A program made the position numbers and the translations under genes. A DNA stretch of 64,000 bases, taken from contig JAFKEE010000020.1 in assembly GCA_017307505.1 (NCBI GenBank), positions 186,001 through 250,000 of the forward strand, written 5' to 3'. The notes under the pieces are model-generated. The model ran no database searches. It was given only the letters and a program-made list of their open reading frames with translations, and was not told where the DNA came from. Source of the DNA: Acidobacteriota bacterium (GTDB lineage: Bacteria; Acidobacteriota; Terriglobia; Bryobacterales; Bryobacteraceae). Shown piece by piece: positions 1 through 8,753 of this stretch (position 1 is the stretch's first letter; every line of letters begins with the position of its first letter).

Positions 1-430
1 TCCAATGTGGACGAATGATCGTCACGCCAGTGATAAACATCACCGCCACGGCTGCCGCGATTGCACCTCGAAGTGCGATTTGGACCGTCGAATTGCCGCT
101 CCAAGATTGGTAGAACACCGTGATCACCAAGGCCAGCAGAGAACACGGCGCCGATCCCCCGATGAGCGTTGTAACGGCACCGGACCAACCGCGTAGCATC
201 CAGCCTACAGCCGTGCCAAACGAAAGCAGGTTTGTTCCAGGCGTGAGCCGGGAGAGTGCATAGGCCAAATCGAAACGATGTTGGGCAATCCAGCCCAGCC
301 GGTCCACGACCTCTCCGTGCAGCGTGGCAATGGTGGCGCTTCCGCCACCAAACGTCAAATTGCCATACCGTGCGAAGACATAGAGGAGATCTCGCAGTGA
401 CGGCGCGGGTGTAGGTTTATCTTGATTCAC
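1..430 (-). CDS. chrA: Chromate transporter, CHR family (partial, C-terminus beyond window)
   Basis: Reading the minus strand from a GTG at 430 gives about 143 residues open to the left edge of the window. The N-terminal region contains the CHR-family pattern LTFGGGSATIATL followed by RLTPGTN and long hydrophobic stretches, as in ChrA inner-membrane transporters that extrude chromate (or transport sulfate). Only the first CHR domain is visible, so whether this is the long two-domain or the short form cannot be told. The start is supported by reading-frame continuity rather than a strong ribosome-binding site. Its first codon touches the stop of the upstream receptor remnant (427-741, same strand), so its original promoter may have been replaced by rearrangement. 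The family assignment is from motif recognition. Confidence 0.75.
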   Translation of the reverse strand, partial: MNQDKPTPAPSLRDLLYVFARYGNLTFGGGSATIATLHGEVVDRLGWIAQHRFDLAYALSRLTPGTNLLSFGTAVGWMLRGWSGAVTTLIGGSAPCSLLALVITVFYQSWSGNSTVQIALRGAIAAAVAVMFITGVTIIRPHW

Positions 431-741
431 GTTCTCAATTCACAGGATTGCAGACTCGGACCGGCATGAGCAGGGCGGCCTCGGAACTTCAGCTTAATGC
501 AAAGCTGGAACACGCGCGGTTCGCCAGCCGATGTGATCGATCCGAAATCGGCGTTGCCCAGAACGACTGCCGGGTTGCCGAGCGGAGGAGTTTGGGTCAC
601 ATTGAAGGCCTCCGCCCGGACGTCCATACTTGTTCGGTCGGAGAGTTGAAGGGTGCTGCTCGCTGTCAAATCCACGTTACGTCGCGACGCCTGCGATTCC
701 CCATCCACCCCAAAGTAAGCATAGCGATATTCTTGATTACA
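427..741 (-). pseudogene. C-terminal remnant of a TonB-dependent, Oar-like outer-membrane receptor
   Basis: About 100 codons on the minus strand encode only the end of a large outer-membrane receptor. The segment RAEAFNVTQTPPLGNP, then FGSITSAGEPRVFQ and a terminal IKLKF strand, is the typical last beta-strands of the carboxypeptidase-regulatory-like/TonB receptors that are abundant in Acidobacteria (about 1000 residues when intact). The open frame can be followed back to about 741 and then runs into the promoter region of the divergent regulator gene, so more than 900 residues are missing. There is no plausible start signal. I infer a truncated, non-functional relic left by insertion of the chr/mod segment. 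Confidence 0.6.
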
Positions 742-759
742 AGAGCTAGTAGTCTTGTA
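731..759. promoter_or_regulatory. Inverted-repeat operator candidate upstream of the molybdate regulator gene
   Basis: TACAAGA (738-744) and TCTTGTA (753-759) form perfect 7-base inverted arms around an 8-base spacer. A further TCTTG half-site lies at 731-735 and faces CAAGA at 740-744. The array ends about 50 bases before the ATG at 812. It is well placed to bind the helix-turn-helix protein encoded there or another repressor. The repeat is seen directly; the ligand is inference. Confidence 0.45.
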
Positions 760-811
760 TACGTAGCACTTCTGCCGTGCGCCGACGACGGCGCGGAGGT
801 GCGACGAGGAA

Positions 812-1432
812 ATGCCTGGAAAGATCCAGAATCAGCTTGCGGCGGTGCGTCATCGTTGCGGAATCAGTACAGCGGAACTCGCGCGTAGGGTGGGGGTGAG
901 CCGCGCGACGATCTATGCGATCGAGGCCGGCAACTACGTAGCCAACACCGAGGTGACGCTGAATCTGGCCCAGGAACTCGAAGTCTCGGTGGAGGATTTG
1001 TTCTCTCTGACTCGTGATGCTCGACGCGCTGACACATTGATGCCCACGGAATTGCTGGGTGCTGAAGTTGCCGAGCAGCAGCCCGTGCGTTTGGGTCGGG
1101 TGGGCGACAAGTGGGTTAGCGCTCCCGTCGCGGCCGTCCCCTATTTTCTGCCGGACTGCGACGGCTTGGTCTCGGCATCTGGGCGCGCCAAAGGGAAAGC
1201 CAACGTGCTGACGTTTCAAAGCGACGAGACCTTCCGCTCCGCCGCGGAAGCCTTTGGCGTGGATTTCGTACCACTCCTCCCAGAGCGATACGATTTCGTG
1301 CTGCGAAAGGAAACGTTGAACCTCCCGGCGGCAAAGGCCTTCATGGATGTTCCGCAGAAGACCGCGCTGCGCAGAATGCTGGAAGGTGTCGCTGGCTACG
1401 ACACGGGCCTGACAGGCTCCGTGCAGATGTGA
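812..1432 (+). CDS. XRE-type HTH regulator with shortened molybdate-binding-like domain
   Basis: 206 residues. Residues about 8-65 form an XRE helix-turn-helix (ELARRVGVSRATIYAIEAG). The C-terminal part contains DFVPLLPERYDFVLRKE and ends in GYDTGLTGSVQ, which is the end of the periplasmic-binding-like sensor domain of HTH molybdate regulators. Such proteins are usually about 370 residues; here the central part that would carry the conserved CDPALGL-like ligand pocket is absent, as if about 150 residues were removed in frame. The gene overlaps the modABC fusion start (ATGTGA at 1429-1432), so the two are probably translated together and the protein likely regulates molybdate uptake. With the sensor core missing, the response may be constitutive or use another ligand. 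The family call is solid; the deletion is inferred from memory of the family layout. Confidence 0.7.
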   Translation: MPGKIQNQLAAVRHRCGISTAELARRVGVSRATIYAIEAGNYVANTEVTLNLAQELEVSVEDLFSLTRDARRADTLMPTELLGAEVAEQQPVRLGRVGDKWVSAPVAAVPYFLPDCDGLVSASGRAKGKANVLTFQSDETFRSAAEAFGVDFVPLLPERYDFVLRKETLNLPAAKAFMDVPQKTALRRMLEGVAGYDTGLTGSVQM

Positions 1433-4095
1433 GCACACTCGGCATCTTAGGCATACGAATGGGCCGGCACATTACGAAGACGATAGCGTTAGCTTTCCTG
1501 CTCAGTAGCATGTTGCTGGCACAAGGCGGCGAGGGCGGAGCGAAACATCAGATAACCGTCTCGGTCGCAGCCAGTTTACGCAATGCTGTCGAGGAAGTTC
1601 AGCAGTTGTATCGAAGCCAGAACCCTGACGTGTCACTGATCTTCAACTTTGGCGCATCGGGAGCGCTCCAACAGCAGATCGAACAAGGCGCTCCGGTGGA
1701 TGTCTTTTTGCCTGCCTCGCTCAAGCAAATGGATGCGTTGCAAAAGTCCGGTTTGTTGCTGGATGCAACCCGGAAAGATCTTCTGGTGAATCAGGTTGTC
1801 CTCATTGCGCCTCCCGGTTCTCAGTCACCCAAGGGGTTCACCGGACTTGCCGGCCCGGACATAAAGCTCATCGCCATCGGAGATCCGGCGAGTGTTCCGG
1901 CGGGCGACTACGGGCGTCAGGCGCTGGAGTCCCTTCGGCTTTGGCCCGCTGTGGAGCCGAAGCTGATTCTGTCGAAAGATGTTCGTCAGGTCCTCACATA
2001 TATTGAATCGGGCAATGCAGATGCCGGGATCGTGTACGCAAGCGATGCTCAAACCTCCGGCAAGGTCAGAGTAGTCGAGATCGCTCCGCCTGGATCTCAC
2101 AAGGTTGTCGTCTATCCGGTGGCGGTAACGCGCAGAGCCCGGAATATCGAACAGGCCAAGAAGTTTGTTGATTTTCTGTCGGGTGAGCGCGCGCAAGACA
2201 TTTTCGGCAAGTACGGTTTCGTTCCGGGCACGCCTTCAGCAGTCAGCAAGGTCAGGACGGAGAGCGCACCGATCGACCTGTCGCCGCTTTGGATCTCGTT
2301 GAAAACTTCCGCAGTGGCCACGGCTTTCGCTTTCTGCCTCGGCTTGCTGGCGGCCCAGACCATGAGCCGCTTCCGCGGAAGGAGTAAAGCGTTGATCGAT
2401 GGCGTTCTGACTCTGCCCCTCGTGCTGCCGCCAACCGTGATTGGGTTCTTTCTGCTGCTGGCTTTCGGACGCAACAGTTGGCTTGGACAACTGCTGCAGA
2501 CGTTTGGCATGACCATCGCCTTTTCATGGCCCGCCACCGTGATCGCTGCTACGGTAGTGGCCTTTCCTTTGATGTATCGAACCTCACTCGGCGCGCTTGA
2601 GCAGGTGACTCCGACGCTTCTCCAAGCGGGCCGCACCTTGGGCGCCTCCGAATGGCGTGTCTTCCGGCGCATCACGCTTCCCCTGGCTTGGCCCGGCATC
2701 ATGGCCGGGACGGTACTGGCCTTTGCAAGAGCGCTCGGAGAATTTGGCGCCACTCTCATGCTCGCCGGGAACATTCCTGGGAGAACCCAGACCATGCCGG
2801 TGGCGATTTTCTTTGCGGCGGAAGGCGGCGAGATGAACCGGGCTTTGGGCTGGGTGATTCTGATTGTCGCGGTCTCGCTTGCCGTGATCGCAACGCTCAA
2901 CTACTGGTCCCACTACAAGTCCGCGACGGCGCCGTCTGGCCCGCCGATCGAGACCCTACCTTCGAATGTCCACACCGCATCCAAGCGCTACGAAGTCATG
3001 CGGCAATCTTCGGCCCAAGGTCAACCCGAGCTGATCTTCGATGTTCAAAGGCGCGCAAACAAATTCACCTTGACGGCTAGATTCCAAAACAACGGCGGCG
3101 CATTGGGACTACTGGGGGCCTCAGGTTCCGGAAAGAGCATGACGCTGCGCTGCATCGCCGGCATCGATACGCCAGACGAGGGGCAGATCGTTCTGAACGG
3201 GCGCGTCCTCTTTGATCACTCCGCAAGAATCAACCTGCCATCGTCCTCGCGAAGGATTGGCGTTCTTTTTCAGGACTACGCACTGTTTCCGCACCTGAAC
3301 GTCCGCGACAACGTTGCCTTTGGCCTGGAAGATCTCACTCAGTCCGAGCGGGCAGCCCGGATCGCAGATGTCGTTGCGCTTGTCCATATTGAAGTCTTGC
3401 TGGACCGCTATCCTTCCGAATTGTCCGGCGGTCAGAAGCAGCGAGTGGCGCTAGCCCGGGCGTTGGCTATCCAGCCCGATGCGCTGCTCTTGGACGAGCC
3501 ATTCTCCGCGCTCGACCCGCACCTGCGCCGGCAGTTGGAGGAGCAGCTTCGCGAAGCCTTGACCGCCTACCGTGGCGTGGTCTTGTTTGTCACGCACGAC
3601 CTGGAAGAGGCTTTCCGTTTCTGTCAGGACCTCCTCGTTCTAGACGCCGGACAGGTGATCGCCAGTGGGCCGAAGCACCAACTATTTGAGCAACCCCGCA
3701 CCGTGCGCACTGCACGGTTGACTGGCTGCAAGAATATTTCTCCGGCGCGGAGGCGTGACAGTGGAAAGGTCGAAGTCCCCGCGTGGAATATCGAACTGAC
3801 TGTGGACGACGTCTCTACAGCAGAAATCGCTTTCGTTGGTATACGCGCCCACCATCTCAAGCTCGCCAATCAGGCGTCAGGTGCTGTAAACGTTTTCCCT
3901 GCCTGGCTCATGGAAACGAGTGAATCGCCGCATGAGATGACTCTTTATCTCCACTTGCAGCGTCCACCCAGTGACGGAGACGTAGCCCACTTGCAGATGG
4001 AGGTTTCGAAAGAGGATTGGGAGGATCTCAAGGCAAGGTCTCAGCCATGGAGCGTTTGTCTCCCGTCCAAGCGGTTACTACTTCTAAACGCCTAA
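1429..4095 (+). CDS. modABC: Fused molybdate ABC transporter ModA-ModB-ModC
   Basis: A single 888-residue polypeptide carries all three parts of a molybdate importer. Residues about 11-31 are a signal or anchor segment; 35-265 are ModA-like (VSVAASLRNAVEE, FGASGALQQQIEQGAPVDVF); 285-500 are the ModB permease with about five membrane spans; 535-888 are ModC. ModC has Walker A GASGSGKS near 562, signature LSGGQKQR near 664, Walker B LLLDEPFSALD near 686 and a switch histidine in VTHD near 722, followed by a shortened C-terminal regulatory part. The parts are normally separate proteins of about 250, 225 and 350 residues. The topology fits: ModA outside joined to an N-out permease, ATPase on its cytoplasmic end. 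The first ATG overlaps the regulator stop; an in-frame ATG at 1459 would start directly at the signal peptide and is a good alternative. All catalytic motifs look intact. Confidence 0.9.
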   Translation: MSTLGILGIRMGRHITKTIALAFLLSSMLLAQGGEGGAKHQITVSVAASLRNAVEEVQQLYRSQNPDVSLIFNFGASGALQQQIEQGAPVDVFLPASLKQMDALQKSGLLLDATRKDLLVNQVVLIAPPGSQSPKGFTGLAGPDIKLIAIGDPASVPAGDYGRQALESLRLWPAVEPKLILSKDVRQVLTYIESGNADAGIVYASDAQTSGKVRVVEIAPPGSHKVVVYPVAVTRRARNIEQAKKFVDFLSGERAQDIFGKYGFVPGTPSAVSKVRTESAPIDLSPLWISLKTSAVATAFAFCLGLLAAQTMSRFRGRSKALIDGVLTLPLVLPPTVIGFFLLLAFGRNSWLGQLLQTFGMTIAFSWPATVIAATVVAFPLMYRTSLGALEQVTPTLLQAGRTLGASEWRVFRRITLPLAWPGIMAGTVLAFARALGEFGATLMLAGNIPGRTQTMPVAIFFAAEGGEMNRALGWVILIVAVSLAVIATLNYWSHYKSATAPSGPPIETLPSNVHTASKRYEVMRQSSAQGQPELIFDVQRRANKFTLTARFQNNGGALGLLGASGSGKSMTLRCIAGIDTPDEGQIVLNGRVLFDHSARINLPSSSRRIGVLFQDYALFPHLNVRDNVAFGLEDLTQSERAARIADVVALVHIEVLLDRYPSELSGGQKQRVALARALAIQPDALLLDEPFSALDPHLRRQLEEQLREALTAYRGVVLFVTHDLEEAFRFCQDLLVLDAGQVIASGPKHQLFEQPRTVRTARLTGCKNISPARRRDSGKVEVPAWNIELTVDDVSTAEIAFVGIRAHHLKLANQASGAVNVFPAWLMETSESPHEMTLYLHLQRPPSDGDVAHLQMEVSKEDWEDLKARSQPWSVCLPSKRLLLLNA

Positions 4096-4155
4096 AGCCG
4101 TGACCAAGGCGGTTTCCTCCGGCGCAGATGAGGAGCACAATGAAGGCAGAGGTAA

Positions 4156-5457
<1,302 letters not shown>

Positions 5458-5510
5458 CGCGCTATTGCGATGCCCCGCTTGGCACGAAGGGCGGGCAGGC
5501 GTATAGTTGG

Positions 5511-5609
5511 AGGTGAAAGCGGTGGAGTCCGCTACAACCGCAGCCTTCGGGCTGCCAATGACTCCTACAGAGACGTGTCTGTAGGAGTGTCTCTCCCGGC
5601 CTCCTACAG
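5511..5609 (+). promoter_or_regulatory. Fluoride (crcB-motif) riboswitch with three-segment switch
   Basis: The aptamer shows the crcB-motif order: hairpin GCGG-TGGAGT-CCGC (5519-5532), ACAACCGC, a UUCG-capped hairpin GCAGCC/GGCTGC (5540-5555), then AATGACTCC. GGAGT in the first loop is complementary to ACTCC at 5561-5565, the pseudoknot of this class. ACTCCTACAG (5561-5570) also pairs with CTGTAGGAGT (5579-5588), and a second CTCCTACAG copy at 5601-5609 competes for the same strand, giving mutually exclusive folds. It lies 34 bases before the crcB start. The class is well established as a fluoride sensor; the exact expression platform is my inference. Confidence 0.88.
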
Positions 5610-5642
5610 ACGCTCTGCAGTTGCGTCGAGGAGGCGTTTGTT

Positions 5643-6017
5643 TTGGATCGATATCTATTGGTGATGCTGGGCGCAGCCCTTGGGGGCGCAAGCCGGTATG
5701 CCCTCACCACAGTCATCACTGAGAAGTTCGGTGGAAACTTTCCGCTAGGAACTTTCCTCGTCAATATTTCCGGGTCATTCATGATTGGCGCGGTGATGAC
5801 GATCATCTCGGATCGTCTCGAGGTTCATCCCAACTGGCGTTTGTTGCTGGTTGTTGGGCTGCTGGGCGGTTACACAACCTTTTCCAGTTTGGAGTTTGAA
5901 ACGCTGCAGGCAATGCGGCGTGGGCTGTCGTCGATCGCGCTCGTCTATTCAGTGGGAAGCCTGATTCTTGGATACGTTGCAGTCTGGCTCGGGATGACGA
6001 TCGTGAGCCGGACGTAG
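5643..6017 (+). CDS. crcB: Fluoride channel CrcB/Fluc
   Basis: 124 residues with four membrane spans, the size of a Fluc channel subunit. Family marks seen are GGASRYALT near the start, FLVNISGSF with the conserved asparagine lining the pore, and GGYTTFSSLEFET, the helix break with phenylalanines that coordinates fluoride. Dual-topology dimers of this family export fluoride from the cytoplasm. Translation starts at a TTG at 5643, supported by GAGGAGG about 8 bases upstream; the downstream ATG would remove the first helix residues. It is under direct control of the riboswitch at 5511-5609 and is followed after 13 bases by DUF190 genes that probably form one operon. Confidence 0.93.
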   Translation: MDRYLLVMLGAALGGASRYALTTVITEKFGGNFPLGTFLVNISGSFMIGAVMTIISDRLEVHPNWRLLLVVGLLGGYTTFSSLEFETLQAMRRGLSSIALVYSVGSLILGYVAVWLGMTIVSRT

Positions 6018-6030
6018 GAGGGCAAAGAAC

Positions 6031-6762
6031 ATGTTGCAGAAAGGTCCTGCGAAAAAGGTCACGGTTTGGGTCAACGAAGATACCAAACACCACCTGGAGC
6101 CGCTGTGGATGGCGGTCTTCGAGTACCTCCGTCACAAGCGGATTGCCGGTGCGTCGGTGACGCACACCAAGCTCTCGTTTGGTGACCGGCATCGCACCCA
6201 TAACGCGGATGCGGCCGAGACCGCCGAGTACTCCTACAGGGTCGAATTCGTCGAGTCGCCGGAGCGCGTGGAAGAGGTCTTGCCCACCCTATATGAGATG
6301 GTTGTGGATGGATTGATCGAAGTGCACGACACCGTCGTAGTCAAGGCGGTCAATAAAGACAGGCCCGCTCCAGACCCGGCGCCGGCAGCGGTCCGTTCAC
6401 AACAACGGGCGAAGCTAATGAGAATCTTCCTCGGGGAGCGTGATCAATGGCACGGCGAGCCACTCTATGACGCGATCGTGATGCGGCTTCGCATGATGGA
6501 TATCGCCGGCGCGACGGTCTATCGGGGCATTATGGGTTACGGGACGAAAGGGGAAACCCATCGCCCTCATCTGTTGCACATATCGGAAGATCTTCCCATC
6601 GTGATTTCGGTTGTGGACACACCCCGGAAGATCGCTGAGGCGGAACCCGTCGTGGAGGCGATGCTTCAGGATGGGCTTATCGTCGTTTCGGACGTGGACA
6701 CGATCCGGCTTGTTCACCCCAAGATTTCGATTGGAGAGGCGCTTCCCAATGTTGAACGGTAA
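6031..6762 (+). CDS. Tandem DUF190 protein (two domains)
   Basis: 243 residues holding two DUF190 domains in a row. The first (about 8-110) has KKVTVWVNEDTKHH and AGASVTH; the second (about 125-235) has LMRIFLGERDQWHGEPLYDAIV, IAGATVYRGIMGYG and DLPIVISVVDTPRKIAE. DUF190 proteins are small cytoplasmic proteins with a PII-like fold that are often encoded next to CrcB; their activity is not established. The first domain has lost much of the usual GATVxRGxxGxG loop, which suggests a regulatory or structural half and an active half. The gene sits 13 bases after crcB and overlaps the next DUF190 gene, so it is probably induced by fluoride through the same riboswitch. Confidence 0.85.
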   Translation: MLQKGPAKKVTVWVNEDTKHHLEPLWMAVFEYLRHKRIAGASVTHTKLSFGDRHRTHNADAAETAEYSYRVEFVESPERVEEVLPTLYEMVVDGLIEVHDTVVVKAVNKDRPAPDPAPAAVRSQQRAKLMRIFLGERDQWHGEPLYDAIVMRLRMMDIAGATVYRGIMGYGTKGETHRPHLLHISEDLPIVISVVDTPRKIAEAEPVVEAMLQDGLIVVSDVDTIRLVHPKISIGEALPNVER

Positions 6763-7090
6763 GGACGCGAAGTTGCTGCGAATTCATGTGTCGGAAGGGG
6801 ACACCAACGAGGGGAGGCCTATCTACGAATCGATCGTCGATTTGTGCCGCGCAATGGGCCTTGCCGGAGCAACTGTTTTCCGGGGCGTGGAAGGCTACGG
6901 CGAGACCGCCGAGATGCATCGACACCGGCTCCTGCATCACGACCAGCCGATTTTGATCGTGATCGTTGACGAGGCGGAGAAAATCGTTGCCTTTATCCCA
7001 GAGGTGGAGAAGTTGCTTCAGTCCGGCTTGATCGCGATGTCGGGCGTGCGAGCGCTCCGAGTGACAAAGGGTCGTGAGGGCAATGCTTGA
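6749..7090 (+). CDS. DUF190 protein (single domain)
   Basis: 113 residues, one complete DUF190 domain: LLRIHVSEGDTNEGRPIYESIV, then AGATVFRGVEGYG, a basic HRHRLLHH segment and PILIVIVDEAEKI, the best match to the family in the window. The ATG at 6749 has GGAGAGG about 9 bases upstream and lies inside the end of the previous gene (14-base overlap), which shows translational coupling. Its stop overlaps the dynamin-like gene. I infer the two DUF190 proteins and the GTPase are made together with CrcB. Function unknown; a PII-like ligand or ion sensor is the most reasonable guess. Confidence 0.87.
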   Translation: MLNGKDAKLLRIHVSEGDTNEGRPIYESIVDLCRAMGLAGATVFRGVEGYGETAEMHRHRLLHHDQPILIVIVDEAEKIVAFIPEVEKLLQSGLIAMSGVRALRVTKGREGNA

Positions 7091-8753
7091 ACCGGCAGCG
7101 GAGCAGGAAGCGCCGCGCTCGGGCAGGCAGGCACGTCTTGTCATCGGCGAGGTTCGATCGATTTGTGAGCGCCACGGAATCACGGCGCTGGATGCGTTCA
7201 TTTCCGCGTGTGAGAACTTCGCCCATGCCGGCGTGCTGAACATCGCCATCATTGGGCGGTTCAAAGCAGGCAAGAGTTCGTTCCTGAACCATCTCCTCGG
7301 GACCAATCTACTGCCGGTGGGAGTCATCCCGGTGACCTCGGTTGTGACCGAGGTTGAATGGGGCGAGGTCGAGCGCGTCCGCGTTGAGTTTCAAAACGGC
7401 GTGAAGATCTGCGTTGACGCCGACAGCCTTCCAACCTTTGTGGCGGAAGCCGAGAATCCGGAGAACGCAAAGAGGGTAAAGACGGTCCGAATCGAGACTC
7501 CCGCGATGGCGCCTTATCGCGGTATCCGTTTCGTGGACACGCCAGGCTTGGAGAGCGTCTTCTCGCACAATACGCAGACTTCGCTCGATTGGCTTCCGAA
7601 TGTGGGGATGGCTCTCATCGCAGTGGGCGTCGATCCGCCGCTCACACGGAGCGACATCGATTTGATTCGGCAGGTTGCGCGTTTCACGCCCCACATCGGC
7701 GTTCTGCTGACGAAGGTGGATATCCTTGATGACAGCGGACGCGAAGAAGTGCTGTCCTTCGTCGCGGGGCAATTACGGGAGGTTGGCGTCAAGCCATTGA
7801 CCGTCTACCCGTACTCCAACCGCCCAGGATTCGAAACGCTGCGTCAAGAACTGGCGTCCGGCCTCCTGGAGAGCGTCTCAAAGGGCAAGGATGCAGAACA
7901 GGCCGTCATCATCCAGCACAAGGCAAATGCCTTGGCGGCGGAGTGTGAAAGCTATCTGCGCATTGCGCTAAGGACGGCCGAGGCGAGCCAGGAGCAGCGG
8001 AACGAACTGGAGCGGTTGGTGCTGGGAAATGCCGAATCGCTGGAGGACGTTCGGACCTCTTTTCGAATCACGGCCCGGCACGCCACGCAAAACACAAGGA
8101 GCGCCTTCGAGGCGTTGCTGCGATCCGAAGAGTTGCCGATTCGGCAGAAACTTCTTCACGAGCTCAAGGTCGAGTACCCACGCTGGACGACGAGCCTGGC
8201 GTCCGCGGCCGACCAATTCGACAACTGGCTGCGGGTGAAATTGACCGCAGAGATCAGCGCTGTTTCGACGGCCAGAAGGACCGAGTTCCTTGTACCGTTG
8301 ATGCGCACGGGCCGGCAACTGGAACGGGAGCTTCAGGACTTTCGCAACCGGGTCTCCATGCGCACGCTCGAATCGCTCGGCATGAAACTCGACACCACGG
8401 AGCAACCACTCACCGCTCGGGAACCGTCGAATCCCGACATCTTCATCGGCAAGATCTTCGACCACAACTGGGAACTCTTTTCCTGGCTGATTCCGATGGG
8501 GTTAGTGAAAGGCGCAATCCATCGGCACTTTGCAAAGCGTCTGGAATATCTGGTCTTCGCAAACCTCTCCCGCCTAGCGACCCAATGGGAGGAGAGTGTA
8601 AATGGCGCTCTTGGTTTGCTCGAAAAAGATGCCCAGCGGAGGTTCGAAGATTTAGTAGGAAGCCTCCGCCGGATCATCTCTTCACAACAATCGGAGATCC
8701 CCGGCCTTCACGCCGATCTTGAGCGTTTGAGCGCACTGCGTTCGGTCAGATAG
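7074..8753 (+). CDS. Dynamin-like GTPase
   Basis: 559 residues. The GTPase domain shows P-loop GRFKAGKSS near residue 60, a switch-I threonine in PVTSVVTEV, G3 DTPGLES near 154 and G4 TKVD near 213. The remaining 300 residues are mostly helical with a hydrophobic patch (LFSWLIPMGLVKGAIH) near 470 that could dip into a membrane. Bacterial dynamin-like proteins remodel or repair membranes. The gene overlaps the upstream DUF190 gene by 17 bases and its last 8 bases overlap the convergent MFS gene. Start choice between GTG 7074 and ATG 7083 is open. Placement in a fluoride operon is unusual; I infer a role in protecting the membrane or positioning the channel, without direct proof. Confidence 0.82.
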   Translation: MRAMLEPAAEQEAPRSGRQARLVIGEVRSICERHGITALDAFISACENFAHAGVLNIAIIGRFKAGKSSFLNHLLGTNLLPVGVIPVTSVVTEVEWGEVERVRVEFQNGVKICVDADSLPTFVAEAENPENAKRVKTVRIETPAMAPYRGIRFVDTPGLESVFSHNTQTSLDWLPNVGMALIAVGVDPPLTRSDIDLIRQVARFTPHIGVLLTKVDILDDSGREEVLSFVAGQLREVGVKPLTVYPYSNRPGFETLRQELASGLLESVSKGKDAEQAVIIQHKANALAAECESYLRIALRTAEASQEQRNELERLVLGNAESLEDVRTSFRITARHATQNTRSAFEALLRSEELPIRQKLLHELKVEYPRWTTSLASAADQFDNWLRVKLTAEISAVSTARRTEFLVPLMRTGRQLERELQDFRNRVSMRTLESLGMKLDTTEQPLTAREPSNPDIFIGKIFDHNWELFSWLIPMGLVKGAIHRHFAKRLEYLVFANLSRLATQWEESVNGALGLLEKDAQRRFEDLVGSLRRIISSQQSEIPGLHADLERLSALRSVR

